From assembly GCA_022605955.1 (NCBI GenBank), contig JAKCOZ010000001.1:35699646-35763645 (forward strand): a stretch of DNA of 64,000 bases, written 5' to 3'. Made by a program: the position numbers and the translations under genes. Source of the stretch: Rallus limicola. Taxonomy: Eukaryota; Chordata; Aves; Gruiformes; Rallidae. Of the stretch, positions 50,006-61,120 are shown one piece after another (the stretch's first letter is position 1; each line of letters begins with the position of its first letter). The notes beneath the pieces are model-generated. The model saw only the letters and a program-made list of their open reading frames with translations, made no database searches and was not told the origin of the DNA.

Positions 50006-51370
50006 AACAACCATAAAGAAATAAGTTTTCTTTGGACAATACTACTACATTAAACTGTCATTGCATAAATAGAACAGCTTCATATAAACATTAATCTTGC
50101 AGTGCAATAAAACGTGATTAAATGCCATAGCAAAATGGAATTATCAGCACCTGACCACATCTGTGAAATATTTCAAATATAGAGGACAGTTGTAATGTGT
50201 TTGTTTTGTTAAACTTAAAGCATAGAATAAAAACATTCACTTTTGCATTTTCCTGATTGAATTTTTTTAATTCTTTACAAAGGGAGCATCAGTGTGAACA
50301 AAGCAGCTCCACTCAGTAGGGCACATAGCTCAGAGCATTCTGTCCCATTTTCAGTGACCTGGAAATCACAAAGACTGTTGTGTTGAAAAAAAAGGGAAAA
50401 ACATTAAGAAACAAGGAAAAATTAAAAAAAAACAAACCACAAAAAAACCATAAGAAAGACTTACCAGGATAGCTGTATACAAATAGTACCTTCATTGTCA
50501 ACATAAATTTGAAACCTTTCCATTTCCCTGGAGAAAGTGATTATCAGGGAAATGGAAGCATGGTGCTCTATCTCACTATGGTTTCATTTGGGAAATGTTG
50601 AGAAACAGCAATAATAATGAATTTGAAAAGCAAATTTTGTCATAACAAAATAGTAATAAATGAAAGACAAAAAAAGCGCCAGACACTGAAGAAAATGATG
50701 GATACTGCCTCTTGTAGGAGAAGTCTTATCATGCAGGACACCACTGACTAAAGCACTATTTTATTGCATGGTCTTTCTTTGTGGAGCATTACACAACATA
50801 ATGAGACATTACACAAAATCAAGTGGAATAAATTCCAGAATTATCACACAGTGATTACAATTCAACATAGCCACATTGAAATAATGAAGACAATGGGGTT
50901 TTTTTCTACTGCTGTATAAGTGACCTTTTGCAAAGTCACCCTGCACCTAAAGGATGCATGTCACTGCTTCCTATTCTCTCATATAAAATGACCATGTCAG
51001 TCACCTGGAAAGCGTTTAGCCTCCAGATCAAGACAAAGGAACATGAGGAGGTCAGTGTGGTGGATATTCATGGAAAGAATGGAAAGGCAATTTTGGCAGC
51101 AACAGTGTCAGGTGAGGTAGAGATAACGCTCTGGAAGGTGAGAAAGATCTCTGAGCCAGAACTGTATGGACATAATAAAAGCTTTTCTAACTCTGGTATT
51201 GATTCACATCAAGTTTTCACATGCCACAGAAGGCAGCAGGCAGAATTTAATGGAGCTCTCACATTGGGTATGGGACAGGTGTGTGAATGGGACAGAAGAA
51301 CATGCAAATGCCATCAGTCAGACAGGAGAGGATAAAATACTTCTCCAGTAAAGGGTCTCCTTGACTTATG
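50006..51370. other. Unique non-coding DNA with a 135-codon frame
   Basis: Background sequence apart from an open frame of 135 codons at 50928-51335 that stops 35 bases before the target duplication of the solo LTR. Its product is mixed-charge, including VSVVDIHGKNGKAILAATVS, with no family I can name. About one frame of this length is expected by chance in a window of this size and composition. Confidence 0.4.
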
Positions 51371-51375
51371 GCCAT
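51371..51375. repeat. Target-site duplication, left copy (GCCAT)
   Basis: GCCAT directly precedes the TG start of the LTR at 51376 and recurs directly after its CA end (52566-52570). Five bases is the usual duplication length for ERVL-class integration. Confidence 0.85.
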
Positions 51376-52565
51376 TGTTTTAGTTTTGTCTGGGTGGGTT
51401 CTGGTGGAGAAGGGGGGCTGCAGAGGTGGCTTCTGCAAGAAGAAGCTAGAAGCTCTCTGCAGGTTCAACAGAGCAAACATCAGCTGGCTCAAGGCCAGAG
51501 TTGTTGCTGACCAAGGCCGAGCCCATCAGCAATGGTCACAGCACCTCTGGGGATCACATTTAGGACCAAAAAAAAAGGAAGCAGCTGCATTTTGCCACCA
51601 GAGAAGGGAGTGAGAAGATGTAAGAAACTGTGCAGACACCAAGGTTAGTGAAGAAAGAGGGGCAGAGGCGCCCCAAGATCTGGGGAGAAAGATGTCCCTG
51701 CAGCCTGTGGAGAAACCCATGGTGGAGCAGGTGTCCCCCTGCAGCCCATGGAAAAGGCTGAGACCCCACCTGCAGCCCATGGAGAGGCTCCATGCTGGAG
51801 AAGGTGGAGTCATGCAGAAGATGCTGTGACCTGTGTTGGAGCAAGACCCTGCCAACACTTGCAGCCTGTGGAGAAAGATAAAGACACAGAGATGAGCGAG
51901 AGACACATGCTGGAGCAGGTTTGCTGGGGGAGGGGTTTGTGATCACGTGGAGGACCAGGCTGGAGAAGTCTGAGCCTGAGAGACTGAGAGACATTCTATG
52001 ATTTATGACTGCACCCCATAGCAGTGACCCACGCTGGGGCAGCTGATGAAGAGCTGAAGCCCTGTGGGAAAGAACTTGTTGGAGAAGTTCGTGGAGGACT
52101 GCCTCCCGGGGCTGGGACCCCATGTTGGAGCAGGTGTGAGGAACGCTGCCCCTGGCTAAGAAGGAAAACAAGTCATGAGGAACTGGCTGAAACCCTCATT
52201 CCCCCAGTCCCTGCCCCTCCCCATACCACAATGTGGGGAAAAGGGAGCAAAATAATGACTAAAGTGAAGTCTGCTAAGAAGGGAGGGGTGGGGGGAGGTG
52301 CTTTAAGATCTGGCCTCACTTCTCATGATCCGACTCTAGTTTCACTGGGTGTGCAGTGCAGTGTAATAAATTAGAGAGTTTTCTTTCCTTTCTTCTGTGT
52401 TGAGTCTGGTTTGCCTGTGATGTTGATTGCGGGATGATCTCTCCCTGTCCTCATCTCGACTCCTAAGCCTCTCAGTATATATTTTCTCCCCTGTCCAGCT
52501 GGAAAGGGGATTGGTAGAGCAGCTTTCGTGGGCATTTGGCCTCCAGCCAGGGTCAAACCACCACA
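51376..52565 (+). mobile_element. Complete solo LTR, avian ERVL-type
   Basis: A full-length LTR of 1190 bases that starts TGTTTTAG and ends GGTCAAACCACCACA. It is flanked by the 5-bp duplication GCCAT on both sides. It has no internal retroviral region, so it is the product of recombination between two LTRs. It contains the family's CCCATGG-cored imperfect 45-base units (about 51690-52130), the GGGGTGGGGGGAGGTG block (about 52281-52300), a poly(A) signal AATAAA at 52365-52370, and the GGATGATCTCTCCCTGTCC site that is uninterrupted here but carries a CR1 insertion in the copy at 4465-5322. Promoter activity of the LTR cannot be judged by eye, as no clear TATA box was seen. Confidence 0.92.
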
Positions 52566-52570
52566 GCCAT
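52566..52570. repeat. Target-site duplication, right copy (GCCAT)
   Basis: Right partner of the duplication at 51371-51375, directly after the terminal CA of the solo LTR. Confidence 0.85.
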
Positions 52571-54040
52571 GATGATTATTTGTTACTGTCTGGTTTTAAT
52601 GAGATAATTTGTTGGTGGCCAATGAATGGATAATTCTCAAACACTGACAGCACAAGCTTGACTCAGGACATTATGTAGTGGAACAAGGACAAACAAAGAG
52701 TTAAATTACCAAAAGGGTGCAACTCGCTTTTGTGGATATATTTTGTCTGCAAAAATTTGCATGTGTAGTTCAATTATGCATAGAAATTTAAATAACCCTA
52801 CTTCTAGCTACGAGATGGCTAAAAGGTTAAATCATTTACCTGGAGAGAGATACACAAACTGAGCACACATTTCAAAATATAAAGCACATTTTCCTTGCAA
52901 ACTGGGAAAGACAGCCTCGATCTGGCTAAAAATATCCATTAGTGACTACCACCTTTGCAGTGCCAAATCCAAATACCTGTAGAAATCCATATCCATTTCT
53001 CATATTATAGTCAATCTTTTGGTATTATGGTGCAGGAAAAAAATACTGGGCAGACACTGGAATCCTGTATCTTCCATTTTTGTCCTAGTCTTATATGTAG
53101 TTGAGAGCTGGTCACTCTTGCTAAAATAACTGACATTAGACATCAGTAAAAAAAATACAGTAAGATGGAAGTATTGGACTTAATCAGTCATACGAGGGAG
53201 CTTACAAGAACTATGCTATGTTGTTGTGTATAAACCTGCAATTAACCATCTTTGTTTTTAAAACTGATGAGATGTATAACAGCAGGATGCATACCTACTT
53301 CATAATTTCTCCTATGAAGACTATTTAGAAATAAGTTCTACTTTATAGTTAAAATTCTGATCAAATATTCCTGCTTTTTAACTGTGGCAGATCTATAAAA
53401 ATAACATATTGAAATAAAATTAGCTTTAAATATGAAAAAACCTCACAATTATACTACCAAGGAATAAATGTCACAGATATGAGAGACACTGTCATACAGA
53501 AATCTAAGACACAATCTCGTCAACTGGCATTAGTTACACTGTAGTGACATCTAAGGTGTAAAAAGGCTATCCAGAACAATATCAATCAGTAATTAGGATT
53601 ATTTTACTGATGTACTATGATGTACTTGTGGAAAAACATAAAGGAAAAAGAAAAAGGCAAAATAAAACCTAGTTTAAGGTGACGATTTGTTGAATGAATT
53701 AGTGGGTTCATAGAACCTAACATGCTAATATGCTATCTTTGATTAGCATATTATGTAAAAACATTGGACCTGTGAAAAAGAGTTTTGCAAAGTGTTCTGT
53801 CTCTTTACATGTTGTGAGAGTAGCAAAGCTGAAGCCAGATACATAAACCTCAATACTAATACTCTCGTTTGAAATTTTAAAATAGAATAACAAATTTCTG
53901 TTATATTGCCACACAGATTTGTAATCATAACACAGGCAAGACTGCAAAAGTGAAATGTATCACAGCTAAATCTAAGATGAACATATGTGACAAACTCTGT
54001 TAATAGAATGTGTATTGATCAACAAATTTCCAAAGATTGC

Positions 54041-54080
54041 TTTTACACTTGACTGTATTGTTTTACACTTGATACAGTCC
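54041..54080. repeat. Short imperfect tandem duplication (2 x 20 bases)
   Basis: TTTTACACTTGACTGTATTG (54041-54060) is followed directly by TTTTACACTTGATACAGTCC (54061-54080). The first 12 bases of the units are identical. It is a local slippage-type duplication with no known role. Confidence 0.7.
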
Positions 54081-54458
54081 AAATTGTGTTGTTTGTGTCA
54101 TAAAATTCCAAATGAGTTGTATGGATAGTGGCTCACACTGCACTCAGCTCTGCAAAACTACTGGATGTGAATTTATTTGCACAGTAAGATCAGTCAAATG
54201 CATTCCCAGAAATGCTAGAATACACAGGAAAGCAGTAATTAAAAAATAATGTTAGAAAAGCAGACAAATTCAAAAGATCATGTTAGCTGATATCAAAACA
54301 TTCCATTATCAGTGTCCATCAGATGCTCCAAATTACAGATTCTTCTCCAGTTTAAGTCACTTTAGAAAAAGCCATTTGAAGAACAAAACTTATCTTCTGG
54401 ATTGTTTGGAATTATTGTGTAGGGGTAGAACCTTATACCTAAAAAACTTTCAATTTTA

Positions 54459-54657
54459 TCTCTACTTCTTTCATTTTCTGCTCCCCTCACTTTTTCTATT
54501 CCTCTTATATCTTTTACATTACTTCCTTTTTTTCTTCACATTCACTCATTCATTAAGCTTCTCTGTCTGTTTCTTCATCCTTCACATGCCACTGTTTATC
54601 ATCTTCCTTTGCCCTTTCTTTTATCTTCCATGATTTTCCTTTTTTTCCTCTCTCTGT
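54459..54657. repeat. Pyrimidine-rich tract
   Basis: About 200 bases dominated by C and T on the plus strand, with scattered A. The overlapping phenylalanine/leucine-rich frame (54280-54633) is a composition artefact. Confidence 0.75.
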
Positions 54658-55790
54658 AACTAATTCTTTTCATTCCCATTAAGTCTCTGCTTCTGGAGAG
54701 GACAATACACCCAAGTCTCAGCAGTCTGATACTATCAAGTCTGTGGTAGTTTTGGAGACAGCAATATTCCTTGGAAAATGCACCAAGAGTAGATAGGCTC
54801 CAATCCTTTGCTCAGACCTGCTACTATTCAGCTTTGTGGTTTTAGTTAAATTTTTGAGCTTTGCTGTATTGCTAATTTTTATTTGCTTTCATAACAACAC
54901 ATGTAATTTCTTCCATTTTAATTTGCGTTTTTTAAAAAAGAATCATTTTGGCTGACCAGATATAGACAAGAAATATGATGCTCACTGGTGAGATGTTTCA
55001 TACCTGGCCACTGCTGTCTTGCATTCACCAGTGTTTGGTTGCTCAGTGGGTTCTGCGTTGGTTGTTGGACTGAATAGTGGCAGCTGAAACCCCTTGGCTC
55101 CTGCCATGGAAGGTGCTGGCTCTTGTAGTTACCCACACCTATGTTTTAGCTACCCATCCTGGGAATCACGTAGGTCACTCTCCAGTCCTAGTAAGCACCA
55201 TGATGATGCCACAGGGCTGTTACAGAAAGTTGCACGCAGCAATATCAGGGTCCTACAATGAGTTTTGAAGGCAGCCTTACTGTATGTGCTTACACGGACT
55301 CGGGGTGTTGTCAGAGGGATCCCTTGTGTATGCTGTCCAGACTGCGTTGGCAGAGGGAGAGACACACTGGGGGTGGTTATGAAGATGACTGTTCTTTGGA
55401 GTGTGTTTCCCTGTCATGCCAACTGGGTAGCTCTCAACATAGCCCACAGTCTGAGCAAGGCAGAATGAATAGTGAAGCAGTTTGGCCTCAAGGATCCTGC
55501 CAAGGATGATCTAAAAAAACATGGAATACCATGAAGTTTGCTGTGAATGTGTAAATAGGTCCTTAAAGCATATGTGTTGTCAACACTGTGTGAACACTCA
55601 GGAAATGCAGTGCTGTGAATAAATACCTGAAGTCAGCTAAACATCTCATGGTGCTTCAGTAAGAACATTACTGCGCAAGTTGATCTGAACTATATTTTAT
55701 GGTCACTGCAATAGGTGCGTGAATTTTTAACTTCAGAAGTATGTTGGTATTTGCTATGAAAAGGGCACCACGAATATATATCATGTCTGC

Positions 55791-55906
55791 ATCCTTTTCT
55801 TTTTCTAGAGTTTCCTCTCCTTAGCTTTTGTCTTTCATCCTCTTTTTTTTCAATTTTCTTGCACGTTTTCTTCAGTTTTTCTCATCTTCTTTTCTCTCCA
55901 TCTGTT
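55791..55906. repeat. Pyrimidine-rich tract
   Basis: A second C/T-rich tract of about 115 bases (CTTTTC, TTTTCTT, CTCTCC words) on the plus strand with no coding content. Confidence 0.7.
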
Positions 55907-58900
55907 CTTTGCAAGATGTGGAAACAAATCTTAACATGTGCTAATGAGTATTCCTAAGTACATTTAAACTTTACATAAGGAGGAGCAGAAAGAGTGAGCT
56001 GAGGAGAAGAAAGAGCATAGCTCAGTGTTGCTTCCAGGTTTAGCTCATTTCCATGGTCAGCTGCAGTAAGTCCTGTGGCATTTGTTGTGGCAGGAAGGAA
56101 AGAAGGGAGAAATATAGAGTTTGCTTTTTGGTTTTGTTTTATATAAATTACTGTTGAAATTCCACAGAAGCTCTTTCAGGTTCCCAGTAGAGCTGCTTAG
56201 TCACTGATATTTTCCAAAACACTGTCATTACCTGTACGTAAAGATTCATTTCCAAATTAAGAAAAAAAACCCAGCTGCACTATTTTTCTTTTTATATCTT
56301 TTTTTTTGTGAATGGAACAGAGTAGAGCATTAATAGTCATGTTTATCACATGTAGCTGTACTGCTTTTGACTCCCCTAAAATTCACAACAAGCCCTAGTA
56401 CCAGAGAATGAATCCTCATGAGGATGAGACTCTGCTGCAGCAGATGCTGGAAGATGAAGCAGCTGAGGATAACAAGAGATGCCTGCTCTCCAGCAGCATG
56501 TTGCAGCGCTTGTGCGTGTCGTGGCTCTTAACAGATTTTGTACCAGTTGCATATGGACCTGTTGGGCAAAACAGGAGGAGCCAACCTTGGAGCCTGTGCT
56601 GGAGGAGATGGGCTAGATTTGGCAAGAGGTTGAGCTCCCAGATGTATCTAACAAGTGTCCATCCCTGGTGAGCCCTGTCCCTGATCGCAGGTGGATATCT
56701 TCAAACTGCAGCAACTGCTGAGCAGGATTCCTGGTGTGCTGGCAGGAATTCACACAGGTTTTGGATAGAAACCTGCCCGATAGTCCATGTTCCTTCAAAT
56801 GACTGCCTGTGTTTTGGCTGATGCTTGCTGGATTAGAACCCTCCTAACAAAACAGATTGGTCTCAAAAAAATCAGTACTTCAATGGAAAAGCAGCTTTAG
56901 CCAAAGAGGTGTCTGTCACTGAAATCCATATTCAGAAGTATTTGGCTCTGTGGGCAGGATGGGAGTCCTGGTAACTCCTGTACCCACAGGCTGTCCTTCT
57001 AAGAAACAGATAGAGGGTGTGCCACAATGTGAGAAGGGGTTTAACCTCCTCTCACCCTTTCTCACTGGGATCATTGTTAGCCCTACACATGTATAAGGAT
57101 CTGGATCTGCATTTATCCTTAGGTATTTAGATTATTGTAATTGTATACTGTCTGAGCTCTAAGTAATTTATGTGGTGCAGTTTTTTTATCACAGCACTCC
57201 TGAACCTGATACCTGCTTCACCAAGACTGAAGTGGAAAGCACAGATCCTTTGACAGGAATAGGTGTGGAACAGAACTCAAATCTCAACACACAGCCTGTT
57301 ATTGAATCATCATTTTCATATTCCTGTTTTCACAACTTCTATCAGCATGTTTTCTACTTGTAGTCTGTTTCCTACCCTGAGAGATCAAATAAAGAATTGC
57401 CAAGACTGGAGTCTTGTGAAGATTTCCTTCCTCAAAGCTGTTTCCACTGCAATGGAAAGAAAAGACGGGGTCAATCCAACCCTTGACTTGAATTTTGGAA
57501 GGACTGAGTACCAGCACATACTCACTGAAGTACTTTCCTTCAGGAAGCTGTGTTTTATTGTTTGTTTGGGTTCAATTATATGATTTTTGTATTTAGTTTT
57601 TGAATAATAGACTCTGTATATGAATAATTCCAGGTCGCTCAAAATATTTTCAACAGAGTACAATATGTTATTCAGATTGTAGTGGATCCCTGAATTACAG
57701 AAATTATTACAGCATTAGCATTGATAGATACCATATAATCCTTAGAAGAACTTTCATAAAAATTTATATATCTTTCACTTTTTGTTAAAAAAAAAGTCCC
57801 TGTATTTTTCTTCTATGCTATTGCGGGAATGGGGGTGGTATCATATAGCATTTTTTGGTAATGCACCCATTTTAATAGAACAGTCTTTGATGAGTAGGAG
57901 GTGCATGGAAAAGCTGGGGAAATGTTTTCAAATAGCCAATGTGTACAAAAAATATTGCTTCAACCATAGCTTTGACACATTTTCACACTATACTTTAAGA
58001 TGCTTCTCAGATAGTTCCAGTTATCTACTCTGTTTCATCTATGTCCAAAGGATCTCACATGTAGCTTCTTGGTTAAGAAGTTGGTGAAGGTTTGTGTATT
58101 AACCTAACAGAATTGCCAAACCAGTCATTTCCGGATTGCTTTACATTCACAATACAGAATGGAGTAACTGAATCTAGGCAGAAAAAACTTTATCTTTGAT
58201 TATTGTTAGATGTTTAAAGGAGACACAGTCTTTGAATACAGAAATCTTATGCACTTACCATGTTCTAACACGTATCTGTGTGCATATTTCTGTAGTTAAG
58301 AATGAAGAAAGAATGAAGCTTCTAAGCAAGCTGAAATTGAAAACACCTGGACAACTGATGCTTTCTGGTCATCCAAACATGGCAAGGTTCTACATATTTT
58401 CAAACATAACTTTGGGTTTTGGCCCCTTTTTGATGAAAAGGAGCCCTATGCCTTTCATGGAAACAAGTCTTCCACCCAGTCAGACACCTCCTAACGTCTA
58501 ATAACCCATTAAGTTGGCCAAAACTGCCATCCAGTTACTCAGCTTCTTGTCTAACTCTTTTATTTTCCTCACCAGCACCTTTCTGGTCTAGAGTAGCTTC
58601 CCTCCTCAGTTTATTTCCTGAAAGATTACTTGCAGTCCGGAAGGATAGTGGCTGCAGTTGTTGAGAATAAGAAAAATATCTGACTGCCAGGATCATGTTT
58701 GGCAGCTGAGTGAAGCATATGTCACTGCCAATGGATTCACATAGATTTTGAAGAGCACTACAAATAGTACCAGGCCTTTGAGACCTAAGAGAGAAGGAAC
58801 AGTTACACATCACTTCCCTTTCCATTTCTCTATTGGCTCCCCCATATTTGTTAAATTGAACACCACCATCCTGTCTTCACTTTTATAGCTCTTCTCAGCT

Positions 58901-59305
58901 TACGTCCCCTGCTAATTCTTCCTGAAAATTCACTCTCAAACTGATAATTATGACAAAATCAATTTTAAACTTTTTAAAAAATAAACATTGTTGCTCATGC
59001 TGCCCCCTGAGGCAATCTCAATAAATATCTCGAAGTAGATCTATTAATTCCTTCATAACTACTCCCAACATTTGTTTGCCAATACACTGACAGTAAACTC
59101 TGTTTTCTCCTCCTTGGAGCTCCTGTTGATAATTGCTTTTGTAAAGAACCTAACATAGTGGGGTCATAGTCAATGAGTGTACATGATACTAGTTCAGGCA
59201 GCATGGTTGCTATTGTGAAGGTAGAAGAACATGAGTATGAAAGTTCAGTTGCCTAAATAAGTTAGTGACATCTGTGATGCTGAAAAATACCTGAGAATTA
59301 AGCAT

Positions 59306-59760
59306 AGGGATCCAAGGATGGAGATCCCACAGCTCTCTGGGTGACCTGTTCCAGTGTTTGAACATTTTAATAGTAAAAATTTTGCTCCTTGTATCAAATT
59401 CACATAAGAATTATCCGCATTGCAGCTTGTGACTGTTGCCTATCATCCTTTTGCTGTGTATCTCTTGAAGAGATTTTAGATCCTCCTTCTCTACATTGTC
59501 ACATTGAATGGGTTTAGATAAGATCCCCTCAAATATTCTCTTTTCCAGTCTGAACAAACAGAGTTTTCTCAACCTCTCCTCATAAATCATGTGCATCAGT
59601 CTCTTACCATGTCAGAACCCTGCCCTGGCAATGCTCCAACAAGTCAATGTCATTGTTGTCATGTAGGGAGAAATGACATGGGCTCCAGGTATTGTCTAAA
59701 AAGAGTCAGACAGAGAGATGGGAAGAATCACTTTGCCTGACCTGATGGCTACATTTCAGT
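59306..59760 (-). mobile_element. CR1 LINE, old fragment without 3' tail (antisense)
   Basis: A diverged CR1 on the minus strand. From left to right it complements the ORF2 C-terminal region (GATCCAAGGATGGAGATCCC and CTGGGTGACCTGTTCCAGTG at about 59307-59357). It then complements the conserved thumb segment: the minus-strand frame 59596-59411 reads EERLRKLCLFRLEKRIFEG, close to the CR1 EERLRELGLFSLEKRRL motif. It continues through CTGGCAATGCTCCAACAAG to a CTCCAGGTATTGTCT-like part near 59680-59695, and fades by about 59760. The 3' UTR and octamer tail are gone. The divergence suggests an older subfamily. Confidence 0.82.
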
Positions 59761-60165
59761 TAGCCACAGCACAGTTGCTGTGGACGTACAGCACTGGCTC
59801 ACATGCAGTTCGCTGTTGACTGAATGCCCCTGGAAGATTTATCTTTTTTTTTCCTTTGGAAAAGCTGCTTTCAAGCCATTCAAGCCCCAGTCTGTACTGG
59901 AGATTACTCTGTCCTAGGTGCAGCACTGCATTTGCTGTGCGATACCAGATTTTACCGACGTCAACTTTTTTTCCTTCTTTGGAACTGTTTTTCATGTGGT
60001 GAGGGAACCCTTATTTACTCTTCAGTCTGAGATGCAAGAAATACCTGATTACAGCAATATTATCACTGAAAACAAGCAAATACATTTCCCAGACTAGTCA
60101 ATAGATGGATGGACTTACCTCAAAATAAATGTTTTCATTAGCTAACCAATTAGAATAAATGTTTA
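59761..60165. other. Unique non-coding DNA between CR1 pieces
   Basis: Nothing recognised. Overlapping frames on both strands (59756-60030) lack familiar domains. Confidence 0.45.
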
Positions 60166-60292
60166 TATAGAATCATAGAATTGGTAAGGTTGGTAAAGAC
60201 CTTAAGGTTGGAAAAGACATCCAAGATCATCTAGTCTAATCATCCCCTTTCCACCTATATTATTTACTATGATTCTATGAATCTATGATTTT
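60166..60292 (-). mobile_element. CR1-type 3' tail fragment with an opposite-facing tail
   Basis: The left part (60166-60255) is an antisense CR1-type 3' end: ATAGAATCATAGAATTGG, then GGTTGGAAAAGACATCCAAG and ATCATCTAGTCTAATCATCC. An extra partial copy of AAGGTTGG.AAAGAC is duplicated inside it (60186-60220). The right part (60269-60292) is ATGATTCTATGAATCTATGA, which is a CR1 tail in the sense orientation. The two tails face outward over about 100 bases. Either two truncated elements abut here or one underwent inversion. No coding part is left. Confidence 0.7.
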
Positions 60293-61120
60293 AAGGCTTG
60301 AAGGCAGAATTAATATTTTTTGTAAAAATAGAAGAACTAGATATCCTTCAGGCACACAAGCCATTCTTTGTGTCTGTGCTCCCATGAATTATTGTGGTTT
60401 GGATGGATCCTCAGTTTTGGTGCTAAATACTCTCAAGAAAATTTCTGGTCACCTTGGCCACTGGGGCATGAGGATCTCCTTTTCTCCTTTCTCTGTCTCA
60501 TGTGAGAGTGAAATTATATTTTCTGGTTTTATTGCTGTCTAAAAATCCCTTTTTAGCATGGCTATGGGTTATAAGTAACTTGCAGCCCTAGCAGTGGAAC
60601 TTGGCCCCCAAACCTTTTGCAAACCTTGAGCATTCTTGTCATTCCTGGCTCAGAATTTTGTCCAAGCCTTTTTTAATGAACCTGCATGAAGTATAAATTT
60701 ATCTGGGTTTTGAAGAGCTCAGATCCGGAGTTTGGTTCTTGCAAACTCTGGAGGGGTTGTCATTTATCATTGCTGTTTGACAGAAAACTTGAATGGTGAA
60801 TGTCTTGGATTGATATTGTGTGAAGGTCTATTCCTTGCTTTTATGGAGATCTACAATTAAGACAAATATTTCTAGGGTGGCCTAAGGGCTATACTTGCTT
60901 CTAATCTCACACTGTTTCACCCCACTGTATTCCAGGTTTTCAGCTGCAAAGTAAAGAAAAGCTGATCATAACAGGCACCTAATAAAAAAGCATAAACATA
61001 CAAGAAGAAGAAAGAAAAGAAGAACAGGCATTGGTACATAGAATTTGGAGCAAATTTGGTAACAGATGTTGCCAAATTTAACTGCACTCAACATCATAAA
61101 TCCCAATCTTATCTATGGTT
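60293..61120. other. Unique non-coding DNA between CR1 pieces
   Basis: Nothing recognised beyond an A/G-rich patch at about 60999-61026. An 85-codon frame (60285-60542) starts in the CR1 tail and has no recognisable domain. Confidence 0.45.

Larger units (their letters stand above)
52571..59305. other. Unique non-coding DNA with two pyrimidine-rich tracts
   Basis: No gene or transposon is recognised. Pyrimidine-rich tracts lie at 54459-54657 and 55791-55906. A 20-base tandem duplication with TTTTACACTTGA cores lies at 54041-54080. Two spots have more CpG than the surroundings: 55225-55350 and 56504-56525. The latter lies in an 87-codon frame at 56408-56671 that begins MNPHEDETLLQQMLEDEAAE and is not recognised. 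Frames of 101 to 117 codons elsewhere show no domain. Confidence 0.45.

Noticed and set aside
51560..52171. 203-codon minus-strand open frame as a gene
   Set aside because: It lies wholly antisense inside the solo LTR and follows the 45-base repeat units. No known domain. Reported only as an LTR property.
59001..59013. CTCF-like core (TGCCCCCTGAGG)
   Set aside because: Only part of the motif is matched, and short matches of this kind are expected by chance.
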